NCBI RefSeq assembly: GCF_035222485.1 | Contig: NC_085922.1 | Location: 1,007,001-1,071,000, forward strand | Direction of reading: 5' to 3' | Length of the DNA stretch: 64,000 nucleotides | Source of the DNA: Podospora pseudoanserina | Lineage: Eukaryota > Ascomycota > Sordariomycetes > Sordariales > Podosporaceae | Part shown: positions 44,202-55,121 of the stretch, one piece after another | Position numbering within the stretch: the first letter of the stretch is position 1 | How the letters are laid out: each line of letters begins with the position of its first letter | The notes under the pieces: model-generated | Databases searched by the model: none | Told to the model about the DNA's origin: nothing | Seen by the model: the letters and a program-made list of their open reading frames with translations, nothing else | Translations under genes and position numbers: made by a program

Positions 44202-44627
44202 TCATTCCCAGAATCGGGAGAATGACACGACGACGGTCGACACTGTCCCTAACATGACCAAGCAGACAACACAGGTGGTCCAAACCAAGGCCGTGGCAGC
44301 AGTTCCAATGGTTGCTTCAATCTCACCACCACTGATGTAGGTGATGGTGGACGCGGTTGATGCAGCGGCCGAGTGCTGCCAAAGGGCAGCAACTAACGAC
44401 AGTACCGCTCCGACGAAGGCAGGCAAAACACAGGCCTTGGCGAAAGAATTGTTAGGGAAAGGCTTGACCTGTCGCTCGTCCACTTCAACGCCGTTGTCAT
44501 CGTATTCCTTTTCCGTACACCAACTACTGAAGGTAGCTAGTAGAAGAGCGAGAATGAACATCAAGGCCGAGGAGGCAGGGCTGGATCGATTTAGCTTCAA
44601 GCTCTGGGAAACTGGGCAACCAGGCAA
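44202..44627 (-). CDS. Membrane protein, three TM segments visible, possible Fig1/SUR7-like
   Basis: Minus-strand frame with hydrophobic segments ALMFILALLLATFSSW, ACVLPAFVGAVLSLVAALW and ALVWTTCVVCLVMLGTVSTV. Between the first two is a charged loop (EKEYDDNGVEVDERQVK). A further hydrophobic stretch upstream in another frame (QLALAAAFLPEICLVAQF, near 44650) would make four TMs, the layout of the Fig1/SUR7 eisosome and Ca2+-regulator families. A MASREGNSRS start near 44691 is plausible. The N-terminal exon is unresolved: it needs either splicing or a 1-nt shift, so this entry covers only the sure part. Confidence 0.45.
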   Translation of the reverse strand: MPGCPVSQSLKLNRSSPASSALMFILALLLATFSSWCTEKEYDDNGVEVDERQVKPFPNNSFAKACVLPAFVGAVLSLVAALWQHSAAASTASTITYISGGEIEATIGTAATALVWTTCVVCLVMLGTVSTVVVSFSRFWE

Positions 44628-44968
44628 ATCTCAGGAAGGAACGCAGCCGCAAGAGCCAACTGGGACTCCGACTATTGCCTTCTCGTGAAGCCATTGTGCC
44701 CAATGCTTGAAAGTGACTGATTTGTTTCGGGTTCCATGAACTCGGAAAGCGGTGTCGAGGGCAGCGTGCCACCAGCCCACGTGAATACCTAGAGGACGTG
44801 AGGTGCTGTTGGTTCAACTTCCGATCTTTCTCCACCAACGCTAACCCAGGCTCAGCTCGTGAACGTGGTCGATACGCCCTTTAGAGGCATACGTCTTGCC
44901 TACAAATCAGAGAGATGCTCTGGAAAACGTCCGCATGGAGGACTCTTGCTTTTGCGTACTCACCGGAA

Positions 44969-47082
44969 ATGAACTCCCCTGCCTCCGACCCCGAGCATCG
45001 AAATGGTTCACATCACTGCATTCGCGAAAATAGCAGTAATGATGAGCAAACTCCCGTCCGGCGAGCCGGCAATGGCGACAGCCCGGGAGGCTCCGGTCCG
45101 TCCCAATCTCAGCAGAGAAAGGAAGGCGATATCGATGTGAACAGCAACACCAACCCCTCTATTTCTCTGCCCCCAACATGAAGACACATATTTCACGCGC
45201 TACCGGTGGAAGCAACATCATATGCGCCACTGGAAAAACACATTCCGTCCTTCGAGGGGGTCGCCGACTATCATTGTGGTGTACAATGCTACTGGCCAAC
45301 ATATTCTACAGGTCTGGCATGATCAAAGCCATTTCTTTGAACGCACTGCTCCTGACAGCGAGGCGAAGCCGGTCACCAAGGATGTACCACCGCTAGATCT
45401 TCCCCACAACGAGTCCCACACCTTATTTTCCCAGGATACCGACCCCGAAATCAATCCGTACGCTAGGTCTAGCCCTCGACATATTCCCTGATGTCTTTGA
45501 AGAACAGCTCTACCGCCCAGGGTACCGAGGGACCGATAGTTGCGAGGATGCGGACCCCAGGACATGGAAAAGGGTCCTCGTGTCTCGACTGATCACATCC
45601 TATCTGCGTGAACCAATGTCTCCCGTCAAGAGTGGAAGCTTCGAAGCTCGTCTGGCTCTGAAGATAGCATGGCGACAGCAGTCTGGGAGCAACAAGTGAC
45701 GTACTTCCGGAAGCGTTGGTCTGTTGGCAGTACCACTGCACCGGCCGAACAGAGTAAGCAAGAGATCCTCGCCACAACCAAGCTAGGTAGAACTGACCTG
45801 ATATGGCTGTCAAAGCTGTTTACTTTGTCGATCCACTCCCTCTGGTAGTACAAGAATCCGAGCGGCGCCGCAGTGACTCTTGTGTCGATGCTGCTGCGAA
45901 AATCCACCGATCTGAACACACGCCTTTCCGGCGGGCAACATGGAGACTGCCATTTGCACCAACCACTCTCAAGGGGCAGTACCGAAACAGAGAAGATTTT
46001 ATGAAACGAGAAGTCACGAAGAAACACCCAAAGTCGGACCACGACGGAACGGCCAGGAGGACTGGACTAGCTCGAAACCTTCATCCCAGCGCCGGCCCTC
46101 TTACAAGTCATCCGCATCGACGCGATGTGCCTTGTTCGCCACCTCTCGGTCATTCTTGACGAGATGATCCACCAGCACAACCAGCGAGCGCCTCATGCAA
46201 GAACGCCTCGAACTCCTGGAGAGAACTGCTCAACTGGGCCCAGCGAGAGTTGCCCCGGCTTTCGGAATCTCTGGCCGAGTTCTTTGCTTTCGCGTTGGCA
46301 ACAGCTGAAGATCTCGAGCCTGTTCTCCCGGGGCTCTGCACGCACACACATACCAGCGCCAGCGACACATCCTCAAGTGATCAAGCTTCAGCAAGAAATC
46401 CAGGACAGTTGTGACTAGGTGTGTCCGTACACATGAGCACCTCCGCGCGGAAACGTCACTTCTCGAGAGCAAACGAGGGCATTGCCCAGGCTGAAGATGT
46501 TACCCGGTTTTGACGGAGCTGGCTTTTGTTTTTATTCCCACGTCTTTTGCTGCTGCGCTGTTTTGGTATGCAACTTCAAGAGCTAGAAGACGCCCCTCCC
46601 AGGGTGTGGATGTTTGTCGTTACTGCGATTGGATTTGTCTTGTTGGCATGTATACTACGAATCGTGCTGAGAAGTCCGACGATAAGCTGGAGGATACAGA
46701 GAGTGGGAAGGAGGGTAAGGACTGAGAGAAAGGTTCCAGATGGGGGCTGCTGTGCCTGCTCACAAGGCCTTTGGATGGGCATGGGAGAAGATTCACGGGA
46801 ATAGGATCGTGGGATTTTTGGCACCATGGATAGGCGATCTACGCTGCTTTGGTAGCGGTTCTCTGCGTTTTTGTGGGAGAGGTGAGCTTGACGATAGGGT
46901 TGGTGGTTTTGGTTACTGTTTTCCTGGGGCCGGTGATGTTTGTGGTTCGGTGGTGGGTTGTTAAGGAGAGGACGACGAGGGTGGATTTGTCGAGGTTTTA
47001 TCCGCAGCCGAGAAGGAGGAGAGCAACAGGGGAAGATGATGATGATGGGGGTGGGAAGGGTGAGGTTGGGGTAGGTAGGTAG
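44969..47082 (+). pseudogene. CorA-type magnesium transporter-like protein, many frameshifts
   Basis: About 2.1 kb of coding-like plus-strand sequence in shifting frames. It starts near MNSPASDPEHRNGSHH and passes FTRYRWKQHHMRHWKNTF and DIFPDVFEEQLYRPGYRG. The C-terminal part holds the CorA-like signature: an EGIAQAEDV helix, LTELAFVFIPTSFAAALF, and GMQLQEL, where the usual GMN becomes GMQ, then the second TM VWMFVVTAIGFVLLACIL. Two more hydrophobic segments follow near 46850-46960. Frame changes fall at runs such as C5 45170-45174, GG 45466-45467, CCC 45622-45624, T4 46508-46511 and T4 46561-46564; TAG at 45846-45848 interrupts one piece. Fungal CorA-like proteins of this kind often have long poorly conserved N-terminal halves. 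Transport function cannot be assumed because GMN is altered. Confidence 0.55.
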
Positions 47083-47264
47083 ACTCTTGTCATTAAAACA
47101 CACGTTTGTATTCAGGTACGCTTGTTCCTAACCTCCGGAGGACCATGCCATTCCAACGCACTCCCCGTCTCCTCAACCTTTGGCGGGGAGTCAACCATCA
47201 TTCCATCCAGCTGGAAGGTTCGCCTCTGGTTGCAAGAGGATTGCCGTGCCGTCCAGATGACTTC

Positions 47265-48060
47265 TCACCCTTCTCCGAGCCGCCATATGTAAGCAAGAGC
47301 TCTCGTCTTTTTCTTGACAACTCTCCTCTCTTTTTTATGGGCAGCGAGAGCCTCCTTCGTGAGTCTAGTCCTCCCGGGTGCGGCGGCGGCATCTCTGGTC
47401 TCTTTGCTGCCTCTCGTCTCGACATTTTGAGGGTCTATTCCAAACTGATCCCACATCATCCGCATCACCTGCTCGTACCAGCCCCAATGAAAACCCCCGC
47501 CAGGTCCCAGCGACGAGACAGAATGCGGCCCGTCATCTCCGTGCAAGTTACTGTCCGAACGATGGACACTGTGCGTCAGGATGTGGTAGCCAAAAGTCGG
47601 GCACGAGCAAAACAGGGCGTCTGATCCTCAAGGTAAAATCGGACGAGGTGCCTGGTTCATAGGGGTGTTCTTTGCAGCGTGTGTTCTGCTTGGTGTTGAC
47701 GGAAACTTCTCCGATGCCTGAGACGGCGAGGGTGACAGGTGAGCTGCTTTCGGAGGTGGTGTGTGTGACTTGGCTTTGGAAGGGTACTAGGGAGGTGAAC
47801 CAGCCTTTGTCGCTAGCGATGCTATGGTTGATGTGAGTGTGGGTTTACCGCAGGTAGGTTAGAGTGGGTATTAAGCCAGCGACTGCTTACGGGATATTGG
47901 ATCTTGGGGAGTAGATCCAGTCGCGGGATACGAGGTCGCGCTGCGGCTCTGAGGGTGACGTGTTGAGAACTGACTGGCACTAAAGACTCGTTTCAGATGG
48001 AAGGTGGATGGTTGAAAAGGCGAAACAGACGTTGCGAGCCGGGAAGTTTTGAGAACTCAT
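47265..48060 (-). pseudogene. Retrotransposon-protease-like beta-barrel protein, one 1-nt insertion
   Basis: Exons 48060-48031, 47979-47891 and 47821-47265, with introns 47980-48030 (GTCTGT...TTTAG) and 47822-47890 (GTAAGC...CCATAG). The start MSSQNFPARNC leads to VSRDWIYSPRSNIPI, SDKGWFTSLVPF and VSGIGEVSV. This matches the fungal TNT 1-94-like beta-barrel (the inactive gag-pol protease fold in copia-like polyproteins), with a distorted active-site Asp-Ser-Gly. In exon 3 the A run 47592-47595 (plus strand) has one base too many; removing it gives PVLLVPDFGYHILTH and then GGGFHWGWYEQVMRMMWDQ to a basic tail. About 224 aa. No integrase or RT is nearby, which suggests a stand-alone domesticated gene. 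The family assignment is from motif memory. Confidence 0.6.
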
Positions 48061-49175
48061 TGAAAAGGGAGATTTTTACTGTCACAAATCTTGGTGTGGT
48101 TAGCTTTCTTGAAGCTCGGTTCGGGGGCTGACTAGATTGGAATTGGGCTTTGCCAGAACACAACTTGGAGCACCTTGGCCAAATCCAAACCCGAAGATTT
48201 GTGAATCACGAGAACGACACTTACAAAATCCCATTTGACATGGAACAAGACATAATGATGATTAACAACTACTTCTTAATGCCTTCTAACTACGCGCCTG
48301 ACACCCCCAAGGTAGGTAGGTATGTAGAAAGACAGAAGAACAGGTCCGTCAAGCGGGAGCGGACTTCCACAAGTCAAAACCAACTTCGTGCCGGACTCAC
48401 TAAGGTGAGCCTATCAAGCCCCCTTCGCTGTTCCTCAAGCCACTGGCTCCATGGTCCCACAACATTGCGCAAGTGCCAGAAGATCAGCGATATCCCTATG
48501 CTGCTCACTGTCTGACTCGTTGCTGCAGCACAGCGGATTTCTCTCCTTCCCCGCAAGCCTTCATTGACCAGAACTCAAGAAGCAAGCAGAAAACACTTTG
48601 TGCTTCACCTAAAACTCTTAGGCATGTGATGAACAAAAGGATGGATTGCCGGTGGGGATGAAGACGAAGACGTGGAAAGATAGTTAATAGGCCTTGGAGG
48701 ATAGTTGAGAGGCGTCTCGACCATCTTTCAAGTCCATGATATCGAATAGCAGTCACTAGTCAAAGCATGTCAGGTAATGGGATATGGCGAGGCATGGTGT
48801 CCAGGGCCAACGGCCAAAAAGAAAAAGAAAAAAAAGGGCACGTAGAAAGTTGAATGAAGAGTTGATTGTTTTCATCCGGGCCATAATGGCCGTAACAAAA
48901 GGAATGCATTTACAGGAAGCATTGCAAGGGTAGGATATCTCGATGTCCACACCCTGAATTCGCAACGCCTGTGGCTTCCTGCGAGCCTAAATATCCCTCC
49001 CATGCCGAACCAGATGACCTTGGTGTGGCTGAAAAGGCCGAACCCAAAAACGCACCGACGAAGTGGCTTCGTTGGCCCATGCCCTTGATTTCCCTGCCAC
49101 AACAGGCCCCAGATGCCAACCCCAAGTCAACACGCTAACTGGGCCAGTTCAACCCTTCAAAAGATCGACCCCCCA
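48061..49175. other. Intergenic, no supported gene
   Basis: Promoter side of the beta-barrel gene; short frames only. Confidence 0.4.
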
Positions 49176-49334
49176 TCACCCATCATTCGCCATCATCGCG
49201 CGTGCAATAAGTCTTCCCTCGGCCCGTTCATCCTCGTCGTAGATGCTGAGGCCGTAGGCCATAAGAAACTTGAACTCGCCGTCGAAATGGACTCGAAGCC
49301 ATTGCTTCTCTTCCGCTGTATAAGGAGGCACCAT
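49176..49334 (-). CDS. Micro-protein, 52 aa
   Basis: ATG 49334 to stop 49176-49178: MVPPYTAEEKQWLRVHFDGE, then FLMAYGLSIYDEDERAEGRL. The pattern EEKxWLxxHFxGExxFLxxxGLxIYDEED is compact and natural, with good codon use. An upstream in-frame extension to 49538 is Ser/Pro-rich and looks like UTR. Function unknown. Confidence 0.5.
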   Translation of the reverse strand: MVPPYTAEEKQWLRVHFDGEFKFLMAYGLSIYDEDERAEGRLIARAMMANDG

Positions 49335-49879
49335 CGTGATTTGATGGATAGTTGCAGATTGTAGCTTGGAGTAGCGTGGTCGATCTGGTGTTTGGGGCGA
49401 TGGGTGATTGTCGAAGTGAGGCAACGAACTGAGCAAAAGGCGAGTTGAACTGGGGGAAGAACCGAGCAACCACGAGCTGGGGCGAAGAAAAGAAGGTGAG
49501 CTTCGCGCCTGGAACCACACCACCGGTGGATCCCACAACAGTTGTCTCAGTTGACTTGACGAAAATGCATCAAAATCGCCGAATCCGAGTCTGGTACCCC
49601 ACGGTGGCTTGTTGTAAACTGCCGCATGCGGCTTGTGGGTGGTGGAAGGCGGGGAATGGCGCCAGCCACCACCGAGATAGCTCGTCAGACACGGGGGACC
49701 CGCGGATATAGTGAATGTATGTCGGCTCCCAAGCCTGTATCATGCAGAATGCAGCTGCAGTTGCGACGCTGGGACCGAGTGCGAGTGTTTCAAGACAGTG
49801 ACGGGGCCGAGGGCAACCATATGTCTGGAAAAAAGGTGTGTGTGTGTGTATGTGTGTTGTGCCTTCGAGGTCGAGGCGC
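49335..49879. other. Intergenic with GT microsatellite
   Basis: No supported gene. A (GT)n run lies at 49836-49860, just after the stop of the lipidated-protein candidate on the minus strand. Confidence 0.4.
49836..49860. repeat. GT microsatellite
   Basis: GTGTGTGTGTGTATGTGTGTTGT, one A and one TT interruption. Confidence 0.85.
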
Positions 49880-50314
49880 TCACATCATCTGAAAGAAATC
49901 CAGTCGCTCCTGTTCTTCTCTCTCGGCCTGCCTCTTCTTTTCTTCCTCGGCCCTTCGTCTTCTGGCTACTTCGGGGTCTCCGGCCTCCTTTTCCTCGAGT
50001 CTCGCTTCCTCGAACGGTAAAAGTGAAGATGCCTGGTTTGCTGTCAATGAGTCTGTCCATCTAGGATCCGCTGGTGTGGAATACGCCGAGTAGGCTGGGT
50101 TGACATCCCGACGAATGGGAACACCACGAGCCGAAGGGGGGATGGGAAGGGGTCCTGGTACCTCGGTGGCGATGGAAGCGTGTTTCTCATCATAGGTTGC
50201 CGTTGAACGGGAACTGTCTCTGGATGTAGTGTGGACCACCTTGGCATGGGTGACGACTGGCTTCGGAGCTGGGCCCCTCTTCCGCCAGATCTTGAGAGTG
50301 CTGAGACAACCCAT
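49880..50314 (-). CDS. Small protein with MGC lipidation-type N-terminus, 144 aa
   Basis: ATG 50314 (MGCLSTLKIWRKRGPAPKP). Gly2 with Ser5/Thr6 fits N-myristoylation, Cys3 could be palmitoylated, and a basic cluster (KIWRKR) follows; together this suits membrane anchoring. The middle is Ser/Thr/Pro-rich with short motifs NPAYSAYSTP and DPRWTDSLTANQ, and the end is a charged helix (EEARLEEKEAGDPEVARRR, then DFFQMM). No enzymatic domain. The frame is open further upstream to 50467, but the MGC start is favoured. Similar short anchored proteins exist in fungi; function unknown. Confidence 0.6.
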   Translation of the reverse strand: MGCLSTLKIWRKRGPAPKPVVTHAKVVHTTSRDSSRSTATYDEKHASIATEVPGPLPIPPSARGVPIRRDVNPAYSAYSTPADPRWTDSLTANQASSLLPFEEARLEEKEAGDPEVARRRRAEEEKKRQAEREEQERLDFFQMM

Positions 50315-52859
50315 CTTGGTGGTTTTGTGGGACGAAAGAGTTGGGAGGTTTTGATTCTCGGTCAAAGCTTTGCCGACAATGGTCGAGATGTCCAAGGACG
50401 TCAGGGTCAGGGGAGCTCGAGGTGGCGCGAAAGATGGATCGGAGCTTGAGAGCACCGGATCTCTCACATGTTTGGGAAACGTGGAGCTTTAAAACAAACC
50501 AGCGTCTGGCCCAGGCGGCGTTTGCTTGATGCAGTGACATGGCTCATGTCTCCATTCCTGGCGTGGAATGGTTGGAATGCTACCAAGGGCTGTCCCATTT
50601 GGGTAGGTTCCGATGGTGCCATAAGCCACAATGGGGATAGCGCCATAGCACAGCCCTAGCGATATTCTTGAACGCGGGGAAGGTCTCCACAGCTAGTGGT
50701 GCTGCGAACCCTGCAGAGAACTGGTTCCACTGTTCTGGGCGTCTGGGCCTTTGAGCCACCAATTTCCAGTGTGGTGAGAAACTGTGAACAGCTTCAGGGC
50801 GCTTGCTGACCAATCAACACATCAATTCCAAGCGGACTGTCTCTTCCAAATAAACAACAATGCCTTTCATCAGCCTCATTCCAGCCCAGCCAAGCAACGC
50901 CAAGCAACATTCCTGACCAGCATCGGACTCCCACACAGAGCACCGCCGTCTGGAGCACCTGGGCAGCGCTTACACAAAGTCCGGAATAGTGGGGTCCCGT
51001 CGTCAGCAACTGGCGGGGCGGCGCGGAAACGGCACGACTAGCGCATGCAGCACATCAATGTTAGACTTGACCTTCCTCTTTTCGAGCTGGGCTTCTGAAT
51101 CATAGAAGACTAGAGCCCGATTCCTGTCTTTGATCTCTCAAAAGTCACGCTCTCCTTTACCAAGAATTGGCAATTTCAGGTCTTCATCATTTGCAACCTG
51201 GTGATCCATTGGCCGGTGATTGATCAAGGAGATGGTCCGTGGCTATCCTAGTGGCTGATGGCAGCTGACCGCGTGTAATTTGCCTTACCCTGACCTAGCT
51301 CACAACCTTTGGAATAGCGTCCGTCTGGGCTCTCATAGGCTCTGGAGATCTTCACACCCCTGAGAACCCTGATGGGTGGGCCCCGCTGTGGATACCAAAC
51401 GGCAGCCAAGCGGGAGCTTTGAAGATCAGGGAAAAAAAAGATCAACAGTGGTGATCTCACAGGAAGAGTGCTGACGTTGGTGGAATTCACCGCTTCAGCT
51501 CAGCCAGCCACAAAGTCATGCATAGTGCAGTCATACCCAGAAGTCGAAAACCACGCATTTTCTGTTGGTGATGACTTGTGGCTGCCGTTGGTTCACCATA
51601 GAACCTCACTGCCGGAAATGTGAATGTCATCGCATTCAAAAGAGGTATCTTTTTTCGACGGTCGAATAAGGTATGGGATATCATGTGTCAACAGTGTCGC
51701 CAAGAAGAAGAATCCAACTCTGGCAAAATAAAGCTTCTTTCACCTCAACCAAACAACATACCTACTGTAAACCAACGACATGCCTACCAAAGTTCCAACG
51801 CTGTTACCAATGCAACATGGTGTGATATCCCATGCAGATTTACCACAGTTCCGGGACTGTTCTACTTGAAAGGACGCATGAGTTATTGCGCCGTGGGAAC
51901 TGCTGGTTCAGCTGCATTTGTGAATCGCAAGATATCACCCTTCCAAGGAAAACAACATTGATCACGGTGTTTTTATCAATCTTTGCGGCATAGACCGGTG
52001 TGGTGAATCCCTCGCCGGAATTGCTGTTGAGGGAGCTGCCCGAGATTCCTGCTGCTGAAGTTTGGTTCCGGTGCCATTTGGCAAGAGTGAACCCCGGCTC
52101 CCAACATCTTGTTGGTAGCAGTGCATTCATGTAGGAACCTCTTATCAAGCTTGTGAATAAAATCATTGACGGGACTGAATGGGTGCCCCGAGATTGGTTA
52201 TGTTGGGGAGTTGGAAATGCAAGTCACATTTACAATCAACTGGAACCTGGAAGCCTCCGGGTACGTTCGAGAGATCTCCAAATATCTCAACAGAACAAGG
52301 CAAATGCAACAGCTTGAAGATATATGAGCGTGTCATAATATAGACTTGAGATTCCCATTGCCGTGGTACTGCCCAAATAAAAAGAAGACGAAATGGGACA
52401 CACTGCCTGCCGTGACTTGGTAATCAAACGTTGCACTCCTGCCCTGTGTGATACCCCAGCACCGGTTTTTTCAACATCATAAAACACGCGAAGGCACATG
52501 AAATGGGCCAGAAAGGCAACAGAGCTGCTACGTAGTAGGTATTAGTGCCGGATCACCAACCCATTCCTTGTCTCGGGGATAGAAGGCACTGCACTGGACA
52601 GTGTCTGGCATCGTTCGATCCCCAAGATCATCACTACCCGAAGACGAGGTGACAGATGCAGGCGTGGAAAGGGAAGGCAGTCTGCACCTGTTCTTCTTCA
52701 CATCATCTTGACACTCCCTTTCCTTCCCTTCCAGGATCTTCTGTCGCTCGGCTCTGTCTCCTGCAATTGCCTACCCTTCTACACCTGTTTACTGGTTCAA
52801 AAAGCAATTTCCCCAGCACCTCCATTCCTGTCCTTCCTAAATATGTTCTTCTTCAATGA
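50315..52859. other. Gene-poor stretch
   Basis: No supported gene in 2.5 kb. Short frames are random-looking. Confidence 0.4.
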
Positions 52860-54290
52860 CTTGAGATCGTGGCGAAGAATCGTCTCCTCCAATTCTCTTG
52901 TTCCCAGCCTCAAAAATGGCAGCCCTTGGCAGTCAGTTCCTCCGACGTCGAGAACACTTCATTGTCCTCGGCAATCATTCGCCAATCCTACTACCGTGAC
53001 CTCGACAAGGGTCTCAGTGTCCTCCTGGTAGCTTTACATACCAGCAAACATGTTAGTGCACCGTTCCTGCAGTGGACTTAAATATGGTAGCTGACAGTTG
53101 GTTCCCGACTAGACACCTGACACATGGCCATCCCTCTTCCCTTCATGCTTCGTTCGCTGCCACAGAGGCTTCCATCTTCAGACATGCCGATTCCCCTTTG
53201 CCTCTGATCACTTCAGGTGGAGCACTACGGGGCTTTGCACTGCAGTTCGCAACGCTCGTTGGCCTGGGATCGAGCAGCTACAAGGCTTTGCCGTCGTTTG
53301 GCAGGAACTGTGCTTTGTGTCATGCCAAAAGGACGTCCTTGGCAAGGGGCCAAGGCAAGGGGGTGTATCTTCACACTTTGCTCTCTTTTTGGTGCGTCTG
53401 TTCTTCCCAACCCATCATGCAATGGGGAAGGACTCGATCTTCAAAGCGGAGGCTGACCATCAGGCTTCCAACACAGACCCCCAAAGAAGCCCATTGCCAC
53501 ACGATCTGCCCTAGGTCAAGTGTTTGCCATCTCTGTTCTCAGCGAGTCCGAAGCCATCTGGCGTGCATTCTCCTGCACACTTGCGAGCGTTTCTCTGCAT
53601 TGCCGTCGCTGGAGACGTCTAGCATCCAAGTCATGGCGATGCGATATGTCAACTTGACTTCATCTGGCCTGCACGCATGCCTCGGTAAGTACCACCTGCC
53701 TCGCTATCCAGGGTGCGATGGGCATGAGAAGCTTTGCATTTTGCCCCGACGGGTTAACAAGCCCAACAATTGCCCTCGAAGCCAACCGCCTCTGATTAAG
53801 GCACAGGCACCCGTCCACCACCTGCATCACCTCGTGAACCACCAAGCGGGGGGCAGACGACACCATGTCTTGCCTGTCATCTCTCAGCAAGGCCTTTGAA
53901 GCAGTGGATCCTGAACCAAGATTTGCTGACCGGCCTCCATTGCTTGCAATTCGTCTCGGGCCTGAGCACTTCCTACCTTGAGAGGTCGACATTCACGCCC
54001 GCCATCACCACTTCGACTGCTCACAAAGTTGCCTTTACAGATGATGGCCACGTCGGAAGCCTGTACAGCCTCTCGACGAAACTCGCCTCTAGACATTCAC
54101 CCATTGCATGTTCTTCTCGGTCGCAACATCACGCTCGACACCCAGTTTTCGGTCCAAGATATACTCGGCATCTCCAATCTACCCGCAGCCACCCTTGCGC
54201 TCGCACAAGACATACCTTCACAAGGGGCCTCTTTTGGGGACCGAGAGCTTCCCATCGTGGATTTGTCATTCAAGATGGGTCGCTGATGAC
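52860..54290 (+). pseudogene. Coding-like debris, plus strand, unassigned
   Basis: Coding-quality pieces in different frames: SSDVENTSLSSAIIRQSYYR (about 52935-52995), LQGFAVVWQELCFVSCQ (53280-53335), ALGQVFAISVLSESEAIWRA (53515-53570), LSKAFEAVDPEPRFADRPP (53880-53935) and HVLLGRNITLDTQFSVQDI (54100-54165). Each is separated by a shift or stop. The long frame 53072-53899 is a shadow of them. No family named. Confidence 0.3.
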
Positions 54291-54474
54291 CACAGCGCCT
54301 GCCTCTTTTCCCAAGTGCGTCGTCGGCCCCCGCATAGGCATTCCGTCTCAGGTATCTCCCCGATGTTAGGTCGACAGCTTCTGTCTTCTTCATCATACCA
54401 CGCCAGGTTTTCGAGGCGGCGGGCAAGCAGTCGAGATGTCTGAAACCATCAAAGTTGACCACAGCAGCCACCAT

Positions 54475-55121
54475 GGCTCCCTCCTTGGAGAGTTAGCCGG
54501 CACCCCAAGAAGAGACTCCAGCGCGAGGGTCTGGCCCGCAAGAGCTTCGCCAGTTGCTTGGTGCCTGGGTGGCACGTTGTGATAGTCCCGCGAGGGAGCT
54601 ACCGTTGGGTACCGCACACGGACAAAATAATGGAGAATGCTACAGGTCGTTGGTGGTACGGCCTGGGGTGTTGGGATGACTGCATGGTTCTCCGGATCCA
54701 GCACGACCAGCACGTTACCTGTGTGCGCGAGCGAGCGAGCGAGATAGGGGGAGGGTCAAGTTTGTGGTGGTGTGGGAGCCGTTGAAAAAGTCTTGGGCTT
54801 GCTGTGTTCGGGTGCCTCTTCGGTTAAGGAATAGTGTTATTAACATAGTTAGTGACATTTTGGGATCTCATGCCTGTGTGTCTATGCTTGCTGTGAAAAT
54901 GGTGATGAGCTGACCATCCAAAATGCCAACAATTTTCGTTGTTGTGTTGCCTTCAACTGTATGGAACCATTGCACCATCACTCTACCAGTTGCTGGGATC
55001 ATGGAGTCCCTCCTTCAAGTCTTCAATGTCATCATTTATGTACCATCGTTCCAACGTAAATACATTTCTCTTCTGTCCTTTGGCCCCCCAGCCGTCCTGC
55101 AACCCCGGCTTCTTGCTGTCT
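54475..55121. other. Intergenic, GCGA repeat
   Basis: Contains a short GCGA repeat at 54727-54744. No gene. Confidence 0.4.

Noticed and set aside
53072-53899. 275-codon plus-strand frame
   Set aside because: Composition rich in His, Ser and Cys; the coding-quality pieces lie in the other two frames of the same stretch.
1-54500. Repeat-induced point mutation as cause of the broken genes
   Set aside because: Lesions are single-base length changes, not clustered C-to-T transitions; only the AT-rich island near 25.5 kb could reflect that process.
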